Below, piece after piece: positions 34,309 to 48,707 of a DNA stretch of 64,000 nucleotides. Within the stretch, counting starts at the first letter, position 1. Every line of letters begins with the position of its first letter. Below the pieces are notes generated by a model that made no database searches, was not told the origin of the DNA, and saw only the letters and a program-made list of their open reading frames with translations. The position numbers were made by a program, and so were the translations under genes. Source of the stretch: Trichaptum fuscoviolaceum (Eukaryota; Basidiomycota; Agaricomycetes; Hymenochaetales; Trichaptaceae); contig CAJSYZ010000002.1 in assembly GCA_910574455.1 (NCBI GenBank), forward strand, positions 5,295,671 through 5,359,670. Direction: 5' to 3'.

Positions 34309-34561
34309 TCCGAGAAGATGATCGAGCGTCGATATGCTGATTCAAATTATACGGCTTGTATTGCACACTCAATGACAAGATATGTGATATGCAACCTACT
34401 ATCGTAGTTGTGAGTCTGTGTCAAATACCAATAAGGATGATCCATACGCAGATAGCCTCTTACACAGCAGCTCGGGACGTTGGGATGCGAGAGCGAAAGA
34501 TGTTGTGTCTTGCACTGCGGCCACTGTGGCCAGTGCAGCCGCGGCAGTGGTCGCGGCGGTA

Positions 34562-37500
34562 CAGTGTTTCGACACTCCTTGAAACACCTATTCGTTTTTG
34601 TGCTATATAAAATCAAACTATCAAGTTTTGGTTGCAGTAAGTTAGTATACCATTGTCAATACATCTTGAGTGTCTCGTACGAAGGTATTATAGTGAAATG
34701 AATAAAGGATAGTAGGGAATGAGAGCACAGATGTTTTTGAGGGGAATGTCACGCTTTACCATTACTTGAAACGCCGTGAGACACCGTGACACTGTGACAA
34801 TCACTCCGAGACCGGGCCATCAGTCTCATCGTCGTCGTCGTTCCCCTCACTTCCTGATGCCTCTTGCTCTTGCATGTATGCTTCATCTATAGCTCTTCGA
34901 GGCTTCGGCTTGAACTTGGGAGGAAGGCAAGGCTTTTTGGGCCTTGAAGGAGCCTTGTGCCACAGTCTTTTGGGGACTTTCTGTGCTTGAAGACCTTCAA
35001 CCTCTTTCCGGTATGTTTTCATCAGCTCTTCGTGAGTGTGCTTGATCTGATCCCATTGCACCTTGTTCTTCTGTATTGCCTCATGCTTTTCTGCTCGAAA
35101 TTTGGCTCGATCCTCCTTCTGTTCCGCTCTCTCCTGGATCTCCTCCTCATTTCTCCTTTTAATGTCCATGACATCTTGAGAAGTGTAGACAAGGCCCTTT
35201 CCATCAGCTCCGAACCTTTCCTGCTTTTTCCTCTTTGGTTGTTCCTCCTTTTCATACAGAGCTGAGTTTAGTTTACCTCCGTGTATATTTTGGATAACTA
35301 ACTGTGCATTTGCAGCTTCATTGATGCTTCGAGCAGCCAAAATTTGAGCATGAGCTTTGCTAAGGCCTGCTCGAAGTGCTGTGTTGTCATGCTGCAAGGC
35401 AGGAATGATTGGCTCGTATCTTGACCTTTTAGGTGTGTGTATCATTGTCCAGTCTGGCTCGGGCAAGAGTGGCTGCTGCTCATTGACTGGCACAAGTGGT
35501 TTTTTTGCAGAATTCATTCTTGCTCGCGATACCAAGAAGCTTCCGGATTGGGACTGCGCCATCGTCGCATTGAAAATGCGGGCGCGGTGTTTTGGTGTGA
35601 ATAGCGAGGGGTCAATGGATGCATCTGAAATAAATGGATGTGTCCTGGTTGGTGTCTCGGGTGTCCTGTTAAAGTGAATAGAGTGCTGTTCATAGGGAGT
35701 GCCCAAATACTGCTGAGACCTGTCCTCCGCACGGCTTCGTTTTGGTGTTACCGGGTTCTCTATGGCAATTCCGCCAGAAGGGATATGCTGCTCGTGAGTG
35801 TGTGGGTCCTGCTCAAAAGCTGTTGCAGGCTGATGGTGATATACAGCCATGATTCGACGAACAGGACTGTTCATTGGGAGCGGAAATGTCGTTTGAGTGG
35901 AAGTAACTTCACTCGGCTTCATCTGGCGTTCGGAAATGACAGTTGCATTGTAAGGATGCACTCCTGTTGCACTGAAAGCTGCAAGGATGGTCTTTTGATC
36001 AAAAGCCTTATTGAATGCAGTCCCGAAGACATATGCATACGTGTTTTTGTTAACATGATGTCCTTTTGTCTCATAATGAGCATCGAGCTCCGCATGCCAT
36101 ATATGTTTCATCTTTGCAAAGCAGACAACATCAAGACCCTGCAGAGCATGTGTACAGTGTGCCGGGTAGCAGATTACAACAATGTTGTTTGCAACACAGT
36201 GGATCAAGAATGGCAACGAGAAATGGGAATTGTGCCCATCCATAAGTAAGACTCGAGTTCTGCCTGCGGCCTTCACTGATGTCTCGGGGTTAAAGACTTT
36301 TTTTCACCCATTCCAGTGCAATATCAGTGTCGGTCCATCCATTTGGTGACTTGGTGAAGCTAATCGGTGAAAGCATCAGCAAAGCAGCAAAAGAAGGAAA
36401 GAAGTACGTACAGTGCATTGGCAACATTGTTATTGAACCATGATTGATACATGTATTCAGACTTAAAGATGATCAATGGCCGAATAGCAGTTCCGTCTGC
36501 ACAAATTCCTATGAGGCCAGTTGCATTCTCCCTATTCGAGCCTCCTTGCTTATGTTGCATTTTGTTTCCTCGACGTCCAATGACTCGAGAGGTCCCTTGA
36601 TTTGATGGCGGAAACCCGCTCTCATCCATTCCATAGATATTCTCGGGCATGATGTGAGCATCAACAATTTCCCTTTTCACAAGCTCGAACCAATGCTTAA
36701 CAGCTTCAGGATTGAGAGAACGAGCCCGCTGTGTGTCGAGTGGCTTACTCCAGTATGTCTGCAACTGATCTCGACGTCGTTCAAGCAGTCGGCAGACCCA
36801 GTTCTTCCCAACAGGAGTAAATGATGGCCCAACTCGAGCACGGCCAATTTCATTGGCATATTTCGCTATGGTTTCGTATGTGAGAGGGTTACTCCAGTCT
36901 GCGGATAACTCGACCAGCTGAACCAATGTATCTTCTTCCGCAACTGTGAGCTTCAGCTTTGAGGTATTGAATGCTTGAATTGATTGCTTTCCTTCAATTC
37001 TACGTCGAAGAGTGCTGTATGACACACCAGGGAACTGTTGAGCAATGGTTCTGTATCCTCTTTGCTGCGAGATCGGCTTCTTCTGTTCCTCTCTGTACAG
37101 TTTGACAGCCTGATCAAGTAGAGCAATGTGTTTTTCGGAAGCAAGTCTTTTCTTGTGTGTAATTGAATGAGCGTGCTTCATTGCGCGATAATGATATGCC
37201 GTGGTGGCAATCGAAGCACGGTGTGAGACTAGGAGACACAGCCCGACGACACGGATGAAGTTTGCAAAATTACATAAGCAACCAAGTCGTGTCACACTTC
37301 AAAGTGAATTCTTTGCTCTAACAGTACTTTACATGCCTGGCAAGCTTGCACAATCTGTATTGTGCCAAATCTCTTCAGAGACAGAGATGTTTTGGTAAGC
37401 TAGCTTAATATATAGTCAATTGTGTATCCCGGATAACTGATGAATTGATTTCTAGCATATATGAATACATGGTTTTCTCTACTTTAGTCTATTTTGCATA

Positions 37501-37674
37501 ATTTTTGACCCAGTATCTCGAAAACTCATTTTTAAAGCCTAAAAATCTGAATTCATGTTTAGCAGATATGGACAATTAGGATAAACAATACAGAAGGCTT
37601 TGAAGCTGAGTGAATGTGTAGTAATTGCTATTGTTTCAAGGAATGATCAAGTTTCAAGGACTGGTCAAACACTG
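34562..37674. mobile_element. Pogo-like (Tc1/mariner superfamily) DNA transposon, complete, 3.1 kb
   Basis: The terminal inverted repeats are CAGTGTTTCGACACTCCTTGAAAC (34562-34585; 24 nt quoted as two halves, CAGTGTTTCGAC and ACTCCTTGAAAC) and, at the right end read on the minus strand, CAGTGTTTGACC then AGTCCTTGAAAC (37674-37651). They match at 20 of 24 positions. A TA dinucleotide flanks both ends (34560-34561 and 37675-37676), as expected for this superfamily. The right end has a second subterminal GTTTCAAGGA at 37633. The element carries one transposase gene on the minus strand and lies between the unknown gene at 34308 and the esterase at 38073. Confidence 0.9.
34801..37181 (-). pseudogene. 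Pogo-type DDE transposase with a one-base frameshift
   Basis: Exon 1 is 37181-36412 (an upstream in-frame ATG at 37295 is possible) and exon 2 is 36359-34801. The N-terminus carries a helix-turn-helix (RGYRTIAQQFPGVSYSTLRRR) and a CENP-B-like DNA-binding region (RVGPSFTPVGKNWVCRLLERR). The catalytic acids sit in YGMDESGF, LLMDGHNSHFS and ALQGLDVV, a D-D-D set as in pogo elements. Just after ALEWV, a run of seven A (minus strand, about 36299-36305) shifts the frame and gives a stop two codons later. With six A the frame continues KKVFNPETSVKAAGR as the family expects. The C-terminal 250 residues are charged and coiled-coil-like. Either the copy is dead or the homopolymer length is an assembly error. 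Confidence 0.85.
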
Positions 37675-37676
37675 TA

Positions 37677-38072
37677 CATCATCAGCGCAGCCTGAGTGAG
37701 CATGAACATTGCTTACATAACTTCAGCTTCCCCGGCCTCCCCCCACAACCTTTCTGATCCCGGCGAGAAAATGTGCGACTGAAAGATCATCATCACAGTT
37801 GGCAATGAAAGTGAGACGGAGATAAAATAAATTTGATTTGAACAGAACGAGTAGTTTATCTTATTATAACACAAGACAGCGTCGGCGACGGGCGTTGTAA
37901 TACTCCACGGTCGACATTGACAGAAAAGTAGTATGTTGAGGACGACTGCGTGTGGCGCGTACCGAATTCTACAGAGATGAAACTAACTCAAATTGGAGAG
38001 ATTTTTCGATACTTTTGTAGACGATGAGGATTTAACTTGAATGCAGGATTTAACAAACTTTTCCATTCAGTG
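37677..38072. other. Intergenic, nothing recognised
   Basis: Sequence between the transposon end and the 3' end of the esterase gene. It carries an AGCCTGAG motif at 37689. No gene is seen. Confidence 0.6.
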
Positions 38073-39715
38073 TCACAAATCGCTTCTACACGAATACTTG
38101 GTCCCGTCCCAAACACTCTTCTGTGGATACCGGCAATGCAATCTCTGCTCCTTTCCATCGTCAGACAAGCCCGTGATCGTATCAGGAGCAGTTCCATGTT
38201 CTACCCATTCGACAAGTGCGAGCAGGATATTCTTCGATGGATCGTCTGATTTGTACGCTCCTTCTGCCTGTCCGAAATTCACAGCACCAACGCCCCCAGA
38301 ACAGTGGTCCATGCCTGGAATAAGGAAGAGACGATAGAAAGAATCGAGAAGCGGCATTCCCAGTGTGCGCGACACGAGGTTATACAGCGTCTTAGCATTC
38401 CCCGAAGTAATCAGCTATAGTGACGACATATGTTAATAAAAGAGTGACATTCTGAAGGTTGAAATATAGTTACAGCGTCCCGTCTTCCATGGTAAGTTAG
38501 TAACTTTCCGCCCCGAGCCTTGAAAGCCGTCATGTTGCCGTTGAAGGTCGAGATTTGACCTGGATCGATTTTGTCCGCCAAAGTAATATCGTCCAATGTG
38601 AAGTTTCTCAGGTCGTAGTTTGTGTTGTTATATATGACATATTTCATCCAATCCTGTGGCCAAAATATGAGATGTAAAAGAAGAAGGAAAAGATAATCAT
38701 ACCATCCAATAGGCGTACGGTTCTCCGGTGAAAACAATGGCCGTAGCTAAAGGCGATCTCTCCGCTCCAGGATCAAAGCGGGGAAACAGAAGTTGACCAT
38801 CCCTCCCATAGAACGGCTCATAAATCTTTCTCAATGCTTCTACCTGCGGCTCTGTTAAGCAAATTTCTGGCCGTTCTGTAGTACACTGAAGCGCCTCAGG
38901 TCTGAATTCGCAAGCGTCCGGTTCGGTGATGACACCATCCACGACACCATCCAATCCGTCACACTGGCTGAGTGTCTCATTGGCAATGACAGCCCACATA
39001 TCGGATGAGATAAATGTGTCACTTGAGTTCGGATCTGGTGCTCCGATTAATTTTGTGAGCATTCCGGACCAACCTAAGAGATGATCCCAGTTCGTAGCCG
39101 GTGAACCTGCGAGAATTCCGTCGAAATCATCTGGGTGATGTAGCGCAGCGTACATGCCCTGACGACCACCAGTTGAACACCCGAGGTAGTAGGACTTGTT
39201 GTGCGGCCGGCCGTAGTAAGTTTCGACAATTTGCTTAGCTACAACAGTTTCGACATGTATGGTTCGACTAGTGAAGTCGTTGAGGACTTCCGGGTTGACG
39301 AAGTACTGTCCCGTGTCTCCATCGTGCCCATTGTTAGACGCCACGGTCGCAAAGTGTAAACTGGACCCGTACGTGAGTTCTGCGTAATCGATACCTTGCA
39401 GATGAGCAAATAAGTAGTTAATCAAAGCTCAAGTCATGTGAACGTACATCCTCCCAAGCCTCCATTACCCAACGCCAGAAAACGACCATTCCAATCAGTA
39501 GGCAACCAAGCTTCAGCAGTAATCGCCGAGGAGTCAGACGTGTTTACTACAAACTGCAGGCGACACAGAGGCACGCCAACGTTTGCGGTAGCGTTACAAC
39601 TTGAAGCTCCCAATGTCGAGAGTCCCGTAGTCGAGTTTGCGAAGTAGACCGCGTCCAAAATGGTGGTGTTCGGGAGTGCCAAACCACCCCTCAGCTGAGC
39701 GCAAGCGGCCGCCAT
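38073..39715 (-). CDS. Tannase/feruloyl esterase family protein, no visible signal peptide
   Basis: Four exons (high to low): 39715-39448, 39394-38703, 38653-38474 and 38414-38073; 493 aa. Family landmarks: LALPNTTILDAVYF, ALGNGGLGGCIDYAELTYG, ATVASNNGHDGDTG, the nucleophile loop YYLGCSTGGRQG (Ser with adjacent Cys), the catalytic Asp in HGRRDALITS and the catalytic His in GMDHCSGG. The conserved Cys next to Ser and after His form the known CS-D-HC pair. By family it cleaves ester bonds of gallate or feruloyl groups and is normally secreted. The frame begins MAAACAQLRGG with no hydrophobic leader. A TATAAA lies about 70 nt upstream (near 39787), so the short N-terminus may be real, or a leader exon lies further upstream. 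An extended start through exon 39900-39780 (MTTMLIQFDVS) also stays in frame but has no signal either. Confidence 0.88.
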
Positions 39716-40959
39716 ATTCAGCTCGTCCTTCGTAAGCGGGTAAGGCTATGAAGAGCAAACAAACTGTGCGCCGCCACTACAGTATCTTTATAGTAGTTCG
39801 GTGCCGTCTCTGACTGGGCGTTGAGAACCACCCGGCAGCCTATTGCCCATGCATCTCGAAGCCCGAGTGAAACATCGAATTGAATTAACATGGTAGTCAT
39901 GCGTATATGCCTCCGTGCCTATCAGAAGAGTGAGTTATTTTCCTAGGACATTTGAATTCCTATGTGTAAGAAGCAATATATGCTCCCCTGTAGCCGGGTA
40001 CTCACATGCTCATTGACCGGGCTCGAATTCCAAAAACTATCCGAGTCTCGCGGCACAGAAACACCAAAGTAAGCCAAGCCAAAGGTCTGCTCGGTCTGCA
40101 CACCGAACTTGAAGGTGATAAATCACCGCGAATTTCATTGGTAATAAATGAGTTACGGCAATGACCAATCCGCAGAAAATTCAACAGCCTGGACGACTCA
40201 CAAGGTCGTACATAATTTTGGTCCAAATCGACGCTGAAAACTGTAGGGTCAACGAACACAACACCACATGATTACACCAAGGCACACGATTATAGCCGCA
40301 GGATGCCTCCCCTGCATGGTACGTGTTGTCGGAGGTCCCAAGCAACGTACTTCCACCGTCATCTATTCATCGACCAAACTTGTTTCATCCATAAACATAT
40401 CGCAGTTGACTCGCTGTGGCAAATCGAGAAATGGTCAATAGGTGTGACGAGGCCCGCCAATGATGATATCGCGGCGAGAGCGTAAGCGAGGCAGTCGCTG
40501 ACGTTTCCAGGAATATAGGTCGAAAGAGCGTACATTGTAGAAGAGAACATACAGGTGTTTTACCGAAAAGCCAACCATGGCAATCGTTGAATGCTGCCGT
40601 GCAGCCGCCAGCAGCCCTAAGGTGGACTCAGGCTGTAGTAGCTCTTTCATCTATGGGTGTTGCGGTTTGTTTCCTTCGTCGTTATTTGTGCTTCCCAAAG
40701 ACACTTTACCCCTTCGGACGTTCAGAATTGTATTCGAGGAGTTTACAGAATGGCGTGCCGGTGCCTGCCAGTGAAAGTCTCTGAAAGATACAAATTCAAC
40801 TTCAGGTTTTGTAATGAAGCACGTTTGAGGTCCGTCAGGGACTCAGGGTCCATCCGAGTCGTCATAGCCAGGTCATTCGAGGTTGTCTCCAAACCATGCT
40901 CTCCTAAATTTCATCCGTCTCTACCTTCACGACTTTGACGAGTGCTTTCAGTACATACG
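39716..40959. other. 1.2-kb intergenic region, possible missing 5' exons
   Basis: Lies between two divergent genes. Short minus-strand frames here (for example 40259-40002 and 39900-39718) have splice-like borders. They could be upstream exons of the esterase or a small unrecognised gene; I cannot tell. It holds TGCCAGTG (40766), CTCAGGCT (40627) and TCCGAGTC (40853), one of each dispersed family. Confidence 0.45.
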
Positions 40960-42833
40960 ATGAGTTATATTCCAAGAGAGCGTCTTGAAGGCCTGAGAAG
41001 CTATGTGTACAAAGGTGTAGATAAGTGCGTACAGTTTATGTGTTTTTGAAATTTTTGCTGAGCTGGTGTGGTTGTGCATCCATGGATAATCGCTATCTTT
41101 GTGTCTCATAGGTCGGTATTGTCGAAATATGTACTCAATCCGTACTGGAACTGGCTTGTATCACTGTGGCCGACGTGGGTCGCGCCCAATACCGTATGTG
41201 TCCATCCGTGCAAACCGTTTGGCATTCATGATATAGTTTGCTCATAGATCACCTTGACCGGCCTGTCTCTTGTCTTCATGAACTTCATAACGATGTTGTA
41301 CTATGATCCCGCTTACTATACTGAGAAACATGGATCCGGCCCTCCTCACTGGATATACTTTACGTGCGCACGCTGCTCCCCTCATTCTTACAGGCGTGGA
41401 GATCCTCATACGATAGCGATTGAGACAGATGGGCTGCTGGATTGTTTTTGTATCAAAGCTTAGATGCGATCGATGGGTGAGCACTTTAACTAAGCATGGT
41501 CGGCGAAAGTACTGATTAAATCTGCAGAAAGCAGGCGCGTAGGACTGGTATGGCCGGCCCTCTTGGCGAAATGTTTGACCATGGTAAGAAGCAACCCATA
41601 CTGCTCTATAATTTATTTGTTAATGGTGTCTGCTCTCAGGATGCGATGCTATCAACACGACTGTAACTATGATATTCACGACTAAAGAATTCAAAGCATT
41701 CTAATCACCCTACCAGCTCGAAGTCATACTCGCTGGCTATGCTTTAAACCTTGGAAGGTCTTGGTGGACTGTCGCCTCCCAAATAGCGACACTCGCAAAC
41801 TTTTATCTTACGACTTGGGAAGAGTATCATACCGGTCAGCTCTTCCTCGGCGTGTTCTCAGGGCCCGTTGAAGGTATCTTGATGATCGTGGCTATTTACG
41901 TTATAACGGGTCTGTACGGTAAGAGGTACTTCGGCTTTGACGGAAATTTAGGTACTGAAAACTGCATTAAGGCCCTTCGTTCTGGGATCGTGGTATTCTC
42001 GACTTCTTGCATATCAATCGCATCGATGGTCTTGCCAAAATTTTGCCAGATGTCCCCCTTAACGAAGCATTTATGATGTTCGGCGGAATCGGACTGGCGT
42101 TTAACATCTTCACTAGGTTAACTCAGTGATTGAACTTTTCAAATTCATTGCTCATTTGCTTCACAGTTACGCAAACGTACACCGTGCTGTTCTGTCCTCG
42201 CGCTCACCATCCACCTCATCCACCTCGACTATCCTCCCTTTCCTTCGACTCCTCCCGTTCCCCCTCTCCGCGTCTATCCACATCTTCTGGCTCGCCGCGC
42301 CGTCCTTCAACCCCGTTTCCTCCACGATCCTCCACTCCCCGCTGTTCGTGCCCTTCCTCTGTGCGTGGGGTCTCCAATTTGCACACCAAGTCGGCCGGAT
42401 GATCCTCGCGCATGTCACGAAGCGCCCGGGCATGCCTTGGTTCGAGGTAATGTGGGTTGTAAGCTTCTTCTGTGGATTGGATGCAAACATGCCTGGTTTG
42501 TTCGGCCGGTAAGTCCAGCAGTCCCTTTATAGCCTTAGATAGATCGTGTGCTGAACTATTACCCTCATTCGCAGCGAATCATTCTTCCAGACGACATATA
42601 CCCGCACTGCCATCGCAGTTTATACGGTCCTTTTGCTTTCCTTCATCACATACGCCCGTTTCTGTTTCCTTGTCATCAATGACATCACCAACTTCCTCGG
42701 TATCGCCTGCTTTACTGTGCGCAAGAAGGATGCTCAAGGCGTCTGGAGGAACACCGCTAAAAGTGCATCGAAGGAGGGTTTAGTGAAGATTTCAGGGGGC
42801 ATCAAAACTAATGGACACACGAAACAGGATTGA
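40960..42833 (+). CDS. Choline/ethanolamine phosphotransferase (CDP-alcohol phosphotransferase)
   Basis: Ten exons: 40960-41024, 41112-41193, 41248-41363, 41429-41476, 41528-41583, 41640-41662, 41717-41918, 41972-42116, 42167-42508 and 42575-42833; 445 aa. The diagnostic motif DG-x2-AR-x8-G-x3-D-x3-D is intact, split over exons 4-6 as [24 protein letters not shown] (quoted beyond motif only at its ends). Other landmarks are YIPRERLEGLRSYVYKG at the start, NLGRSWWTVASQIATLANF and FSGPVEGILMI. Several hydrophobic segments fit a polytopic ER or Golgi membrane enzyme that makes phosphatidylcholine or phosphatidylethanolamine (Kennedy pathway, Cpt1/Ept1). Which headgroup it prefers cannot be read. 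It converges on histone H3. Confidence 0.93.
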
Positions 42834-43123
42834 GCTTGAACAAGGATCGTTTTTATACCATACTTACGAGAAGAATTGGTATATAGCAAATCTTAATCAG
42901 ACATATTTTGGGTTTTCTAAGACACATATGTATAACAATCAAAGAACATAGAGGCGATAATCGAAAGAGGTCACTACAACTCAGGCAACCGTAATACAGA
43001 ATACAGCAAACTAAAGACGGAGGGTCTTGAAACAGGCTAGAATAGACATAGAGGCCAGGGGAACAAGTACACATCGCACATCGTTCACGAGCGAATAATT
43101 ACTGAGGACTGTGCAATAAGCAT

Positions 43124-43895
<772 letters not shown>

Positions 43896-44271
43896 GGGTT
43901 GATGGTTTGCTTGAGGTTATACGGCTTTCGGAGACGGATGCTACGCTCTTGAGTGCGTGCTCGCTGTTGATGATGACGGCGGGAGACAAGAAACGGGGAG
44001 CGAAGGAGGAAGGAGTTGCCCCATTTGTGTGAGCGTTCGGGGCAGTGAAAGCCACAAAATTCTCACGATTAGAAAGTCCCCTGAAAAGTGTAGTACTAGT
44101 AATAGCAATTGACAGCATTACGTAGTAGTAGTCGTTTTACTACCGTAATAGTCCTCGTAGCCTTGAGGCCCCTGCTCCATCAACTTTAACTCCTTTGCCC
44201 GCTGTCTTCCATATACTGTTTCGTGTCGCCTCTACCTCTGCTGTCGCCGCCATCGCTAACACAATCCCAAG
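43896..44271. promoter_or_regulatory. Divergent promoter region between histone H3 and Snf1
   Basis: A 376-bp spacer between the two start codons. A pyrimidine-rich tract directly precedes the Snf1 ATG. No TATA box is obvious. It must contain both promoters, but I see no named element. Confidence 0.5.
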
Positions 44272-46498
<2,227 letters not shown>

Positions 46499-46907
46499 GC
46501 GCTGGCGCTGGCGCTTTCTTCACCTTTTCTCCTCTTTGCCTAGATCTCGTTTCGTTTTGCTATATATTCATTTCATCTGCATTTTGTTTCTTTACTTGCC
46601 CAAAATATCTTCCCTTTTGCTTTCAGTCTATATGGAAACAATTTCACCCACATGTACTTCTTGCCTTCATGCTTTCCCCATGTTGTCGTGCTGATCAGTG
46701 TCGTGCCCTATCCCCTCATTTACTATAATGTAATTTGTAAAATTTAGGTTGTATATTTAGCGGAAGGCCTGTCTGTTTGAAGCGGAATGAGAAACATTAT
46801 TAGAATCGAAAGACTTCTGTACGAGCAATTATTTCGATAGTAATGCGAATGTGGTTTATACAAAGCTAGTAGTACAGTTCTGGTTCGACAATCTGGAATT
46901 ACACAAT
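46499..46907. other. Intergenic, convergent 3' ends
   Basis: AT-rich 3' flanks of Snf1 and of the fasciclin gene. No feature is seen. Confidence 0.6.
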
Positions 46908-47726
46908 TTACCCGTAGATAGCGCCGTCGATGAGGTAGAGTTTGCCATTCGACGACTACATTATCAACAAGTTAATGGTGGTTAGCGACGTAGCTCGAAT
47001 ATAGCACATACCTCTATCTCATTGACGATGGTGATATTCTTGTTCAACACGATATGCTTCCATACTGCCTCTCCTTCAGGGTAATCGCCAGTCCAGTCAC
47101 GACCTTCATCAACGGTGATAACAACTCCTTCTAAGAGTGTCTCAAACTGAGAGGTTGGCAAGAGTTTAATGGGATATAGCTAAGAACGATTCGAGAAGGT
47201 CAGTGGATGCATTAATGAAGGATATCCAAGTGATATGAAGGGACGTACTGGTACGATGTGAGCCTGGATCCATCGCTCAACGTTCTCCCGGGACTTCGAT
47301 TCGAACTCTTCTTCAGAGATGATGGTTCCATCCTCGATAGGCTTTGGCCCTTCATGTCTATCGTTCCATGCATGCGTTAGAACGAACAGCTGCATGTATT
47401 GTTTCGGACTGGACTCACGGTTTCCGAGCCAAGGCCATGACTGCCTTGTTCGTCGGCGCAAACACCGTGATACGAGCACCGTCCTTACTCAACAACTTCC
47501 CCGTATCAGTCTCCCTCGCATATGAGTAGAAGATCGATGCAGAGTTCTGGATCGTAAGGACGTCTGATAACAGAGGCTTCTGCCCATCTGAGTCGGGTGC
47601 TCCACTCCTGTCGATGTTCTGTCCTCCTAGTGTAATTTGTGAGTCCATTGGCTTGAAGAAGTCGTCCTGAGCGGTTACAAGGCTCGAGAGAAGAAACGGT
47701 AGGATGAGTGAGGCTAGCAAACGCAT
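46908..47726 (-). CDS. Secreted fasciclin (FAS1) domain protein
   Basis: Four exons (high to low): 47726-47419, 47357-47249, 47179-47012 and 46955-46908; 210 aa. A signal peptide is clear (MRLLASLILPFLLSSLVTAQ). A single FAS1 domain follows, with the H1 box ARITVFAPTNKAVMAL and the H2-like end IVNEIESSNGKLYLIDGAIYG. By family these are extracellular or cell-wall adhesion proteins. No GPI signal is visible at the C-terminus, so it is probably soluble or wall-associated. AACTTGAAGT sits in its promoter at 47779. Confidence 0.85.
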
Positions 47727-48707
47727 GGCTAAGTAGTACTGCGCAGGCTGTGTTGAGGATACAATGAGGTGAAAGCACAACTTGAAGTGACGTTCTGTAA
47801 TGACGACCGCATTCGCACGTCAATTGTTCCCTTTTCCAACACTTGTCCTTCATCCAACACCTGCACTTCAAAGCTCAAACAGGTTACAGAGATAGCTGTC
47901 GCTTTACTGTCTGATTATAATACTGACTCTGATAGTATGTTCGGGACGAGTACAAAAAGCACCTTTGCAAGTCTACTGTCAAGCTCTGAATAACCATGCG
48001 ACCTCCGCACTACTTCAAGTTAGCATCGCTCCGACCTCTTTCTGCTGCTATGCGTAATCCTAGGACTACTGGATACATTTGCTTGCTATTGATACCCTTG
48101 GCAATATATCACTACAGACCATCCTTCGGACCCCACTTCTGAAGGCTGTGCCACAGATAGAGTCTTACTACCCCTATCTCACGACGTGTCAGCTGAGCTG
48201 ATATCTTACAGCCAGATCCTAGATTTAGGCCTGCTCTCTGACGGTATAGTTGGAATCATAGGACAGCAAAAGGCCGGAATGCCTTGGGCGCACTATTCAG
48301 TCCTACATAGCTTCGCGCCGTCGGAATATCATTCCTTGTGTGCAGCCCCCCTCTACTAGTACGCTTCATTTACTATTCATTAAACAGCGTGCCTTGCATT
48401 TATCCGTTTTCTTTGCCTTTGATGCTACATTGACTTCTTTGTTGCAGAAGAATGCAGTGCATTGATCCTTCGTGAGCTGATGCCTACTATCGGCATGATG
48501 GTGTGCGCTCTACTTGTTTGACAGGTTCGACGCTTCCTCTGATCCGATACTCCTTCAAGTTGCTTTATAAATTTACCAGTCTGGGCGGGTTACGAACTTG
48601 AAGGCTTAAATGTTGCTATCAAACGCTCCCACTCCGCTCTGCCTCTTCACCACATTGATCTACACGGGCCCCAACAAGTCTTGTATTTAGTAGTGACGCT
48701 AGCAACC
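47727..48707. other. 1-kb divergent intergenic region with AACTT-S-AAGTT motifs
   Basis: Promoter region shared by the fasciclin and zinc-finger/RING genes. It holds AACTTGAAGT (47779), ACTTCAAGTT (48012), CTTCAAGTT (about 48555) and GAACTTGAAG (about 48596), so one palindrome family is concentrated here. No gene is seen. Confidence 0.6.

Noticed and set aside
34801..36276. Independent gene of 491 codons
   Set aside because: It is the second exon of the pogo transposase downstream of the frameshift, not a separate gene.
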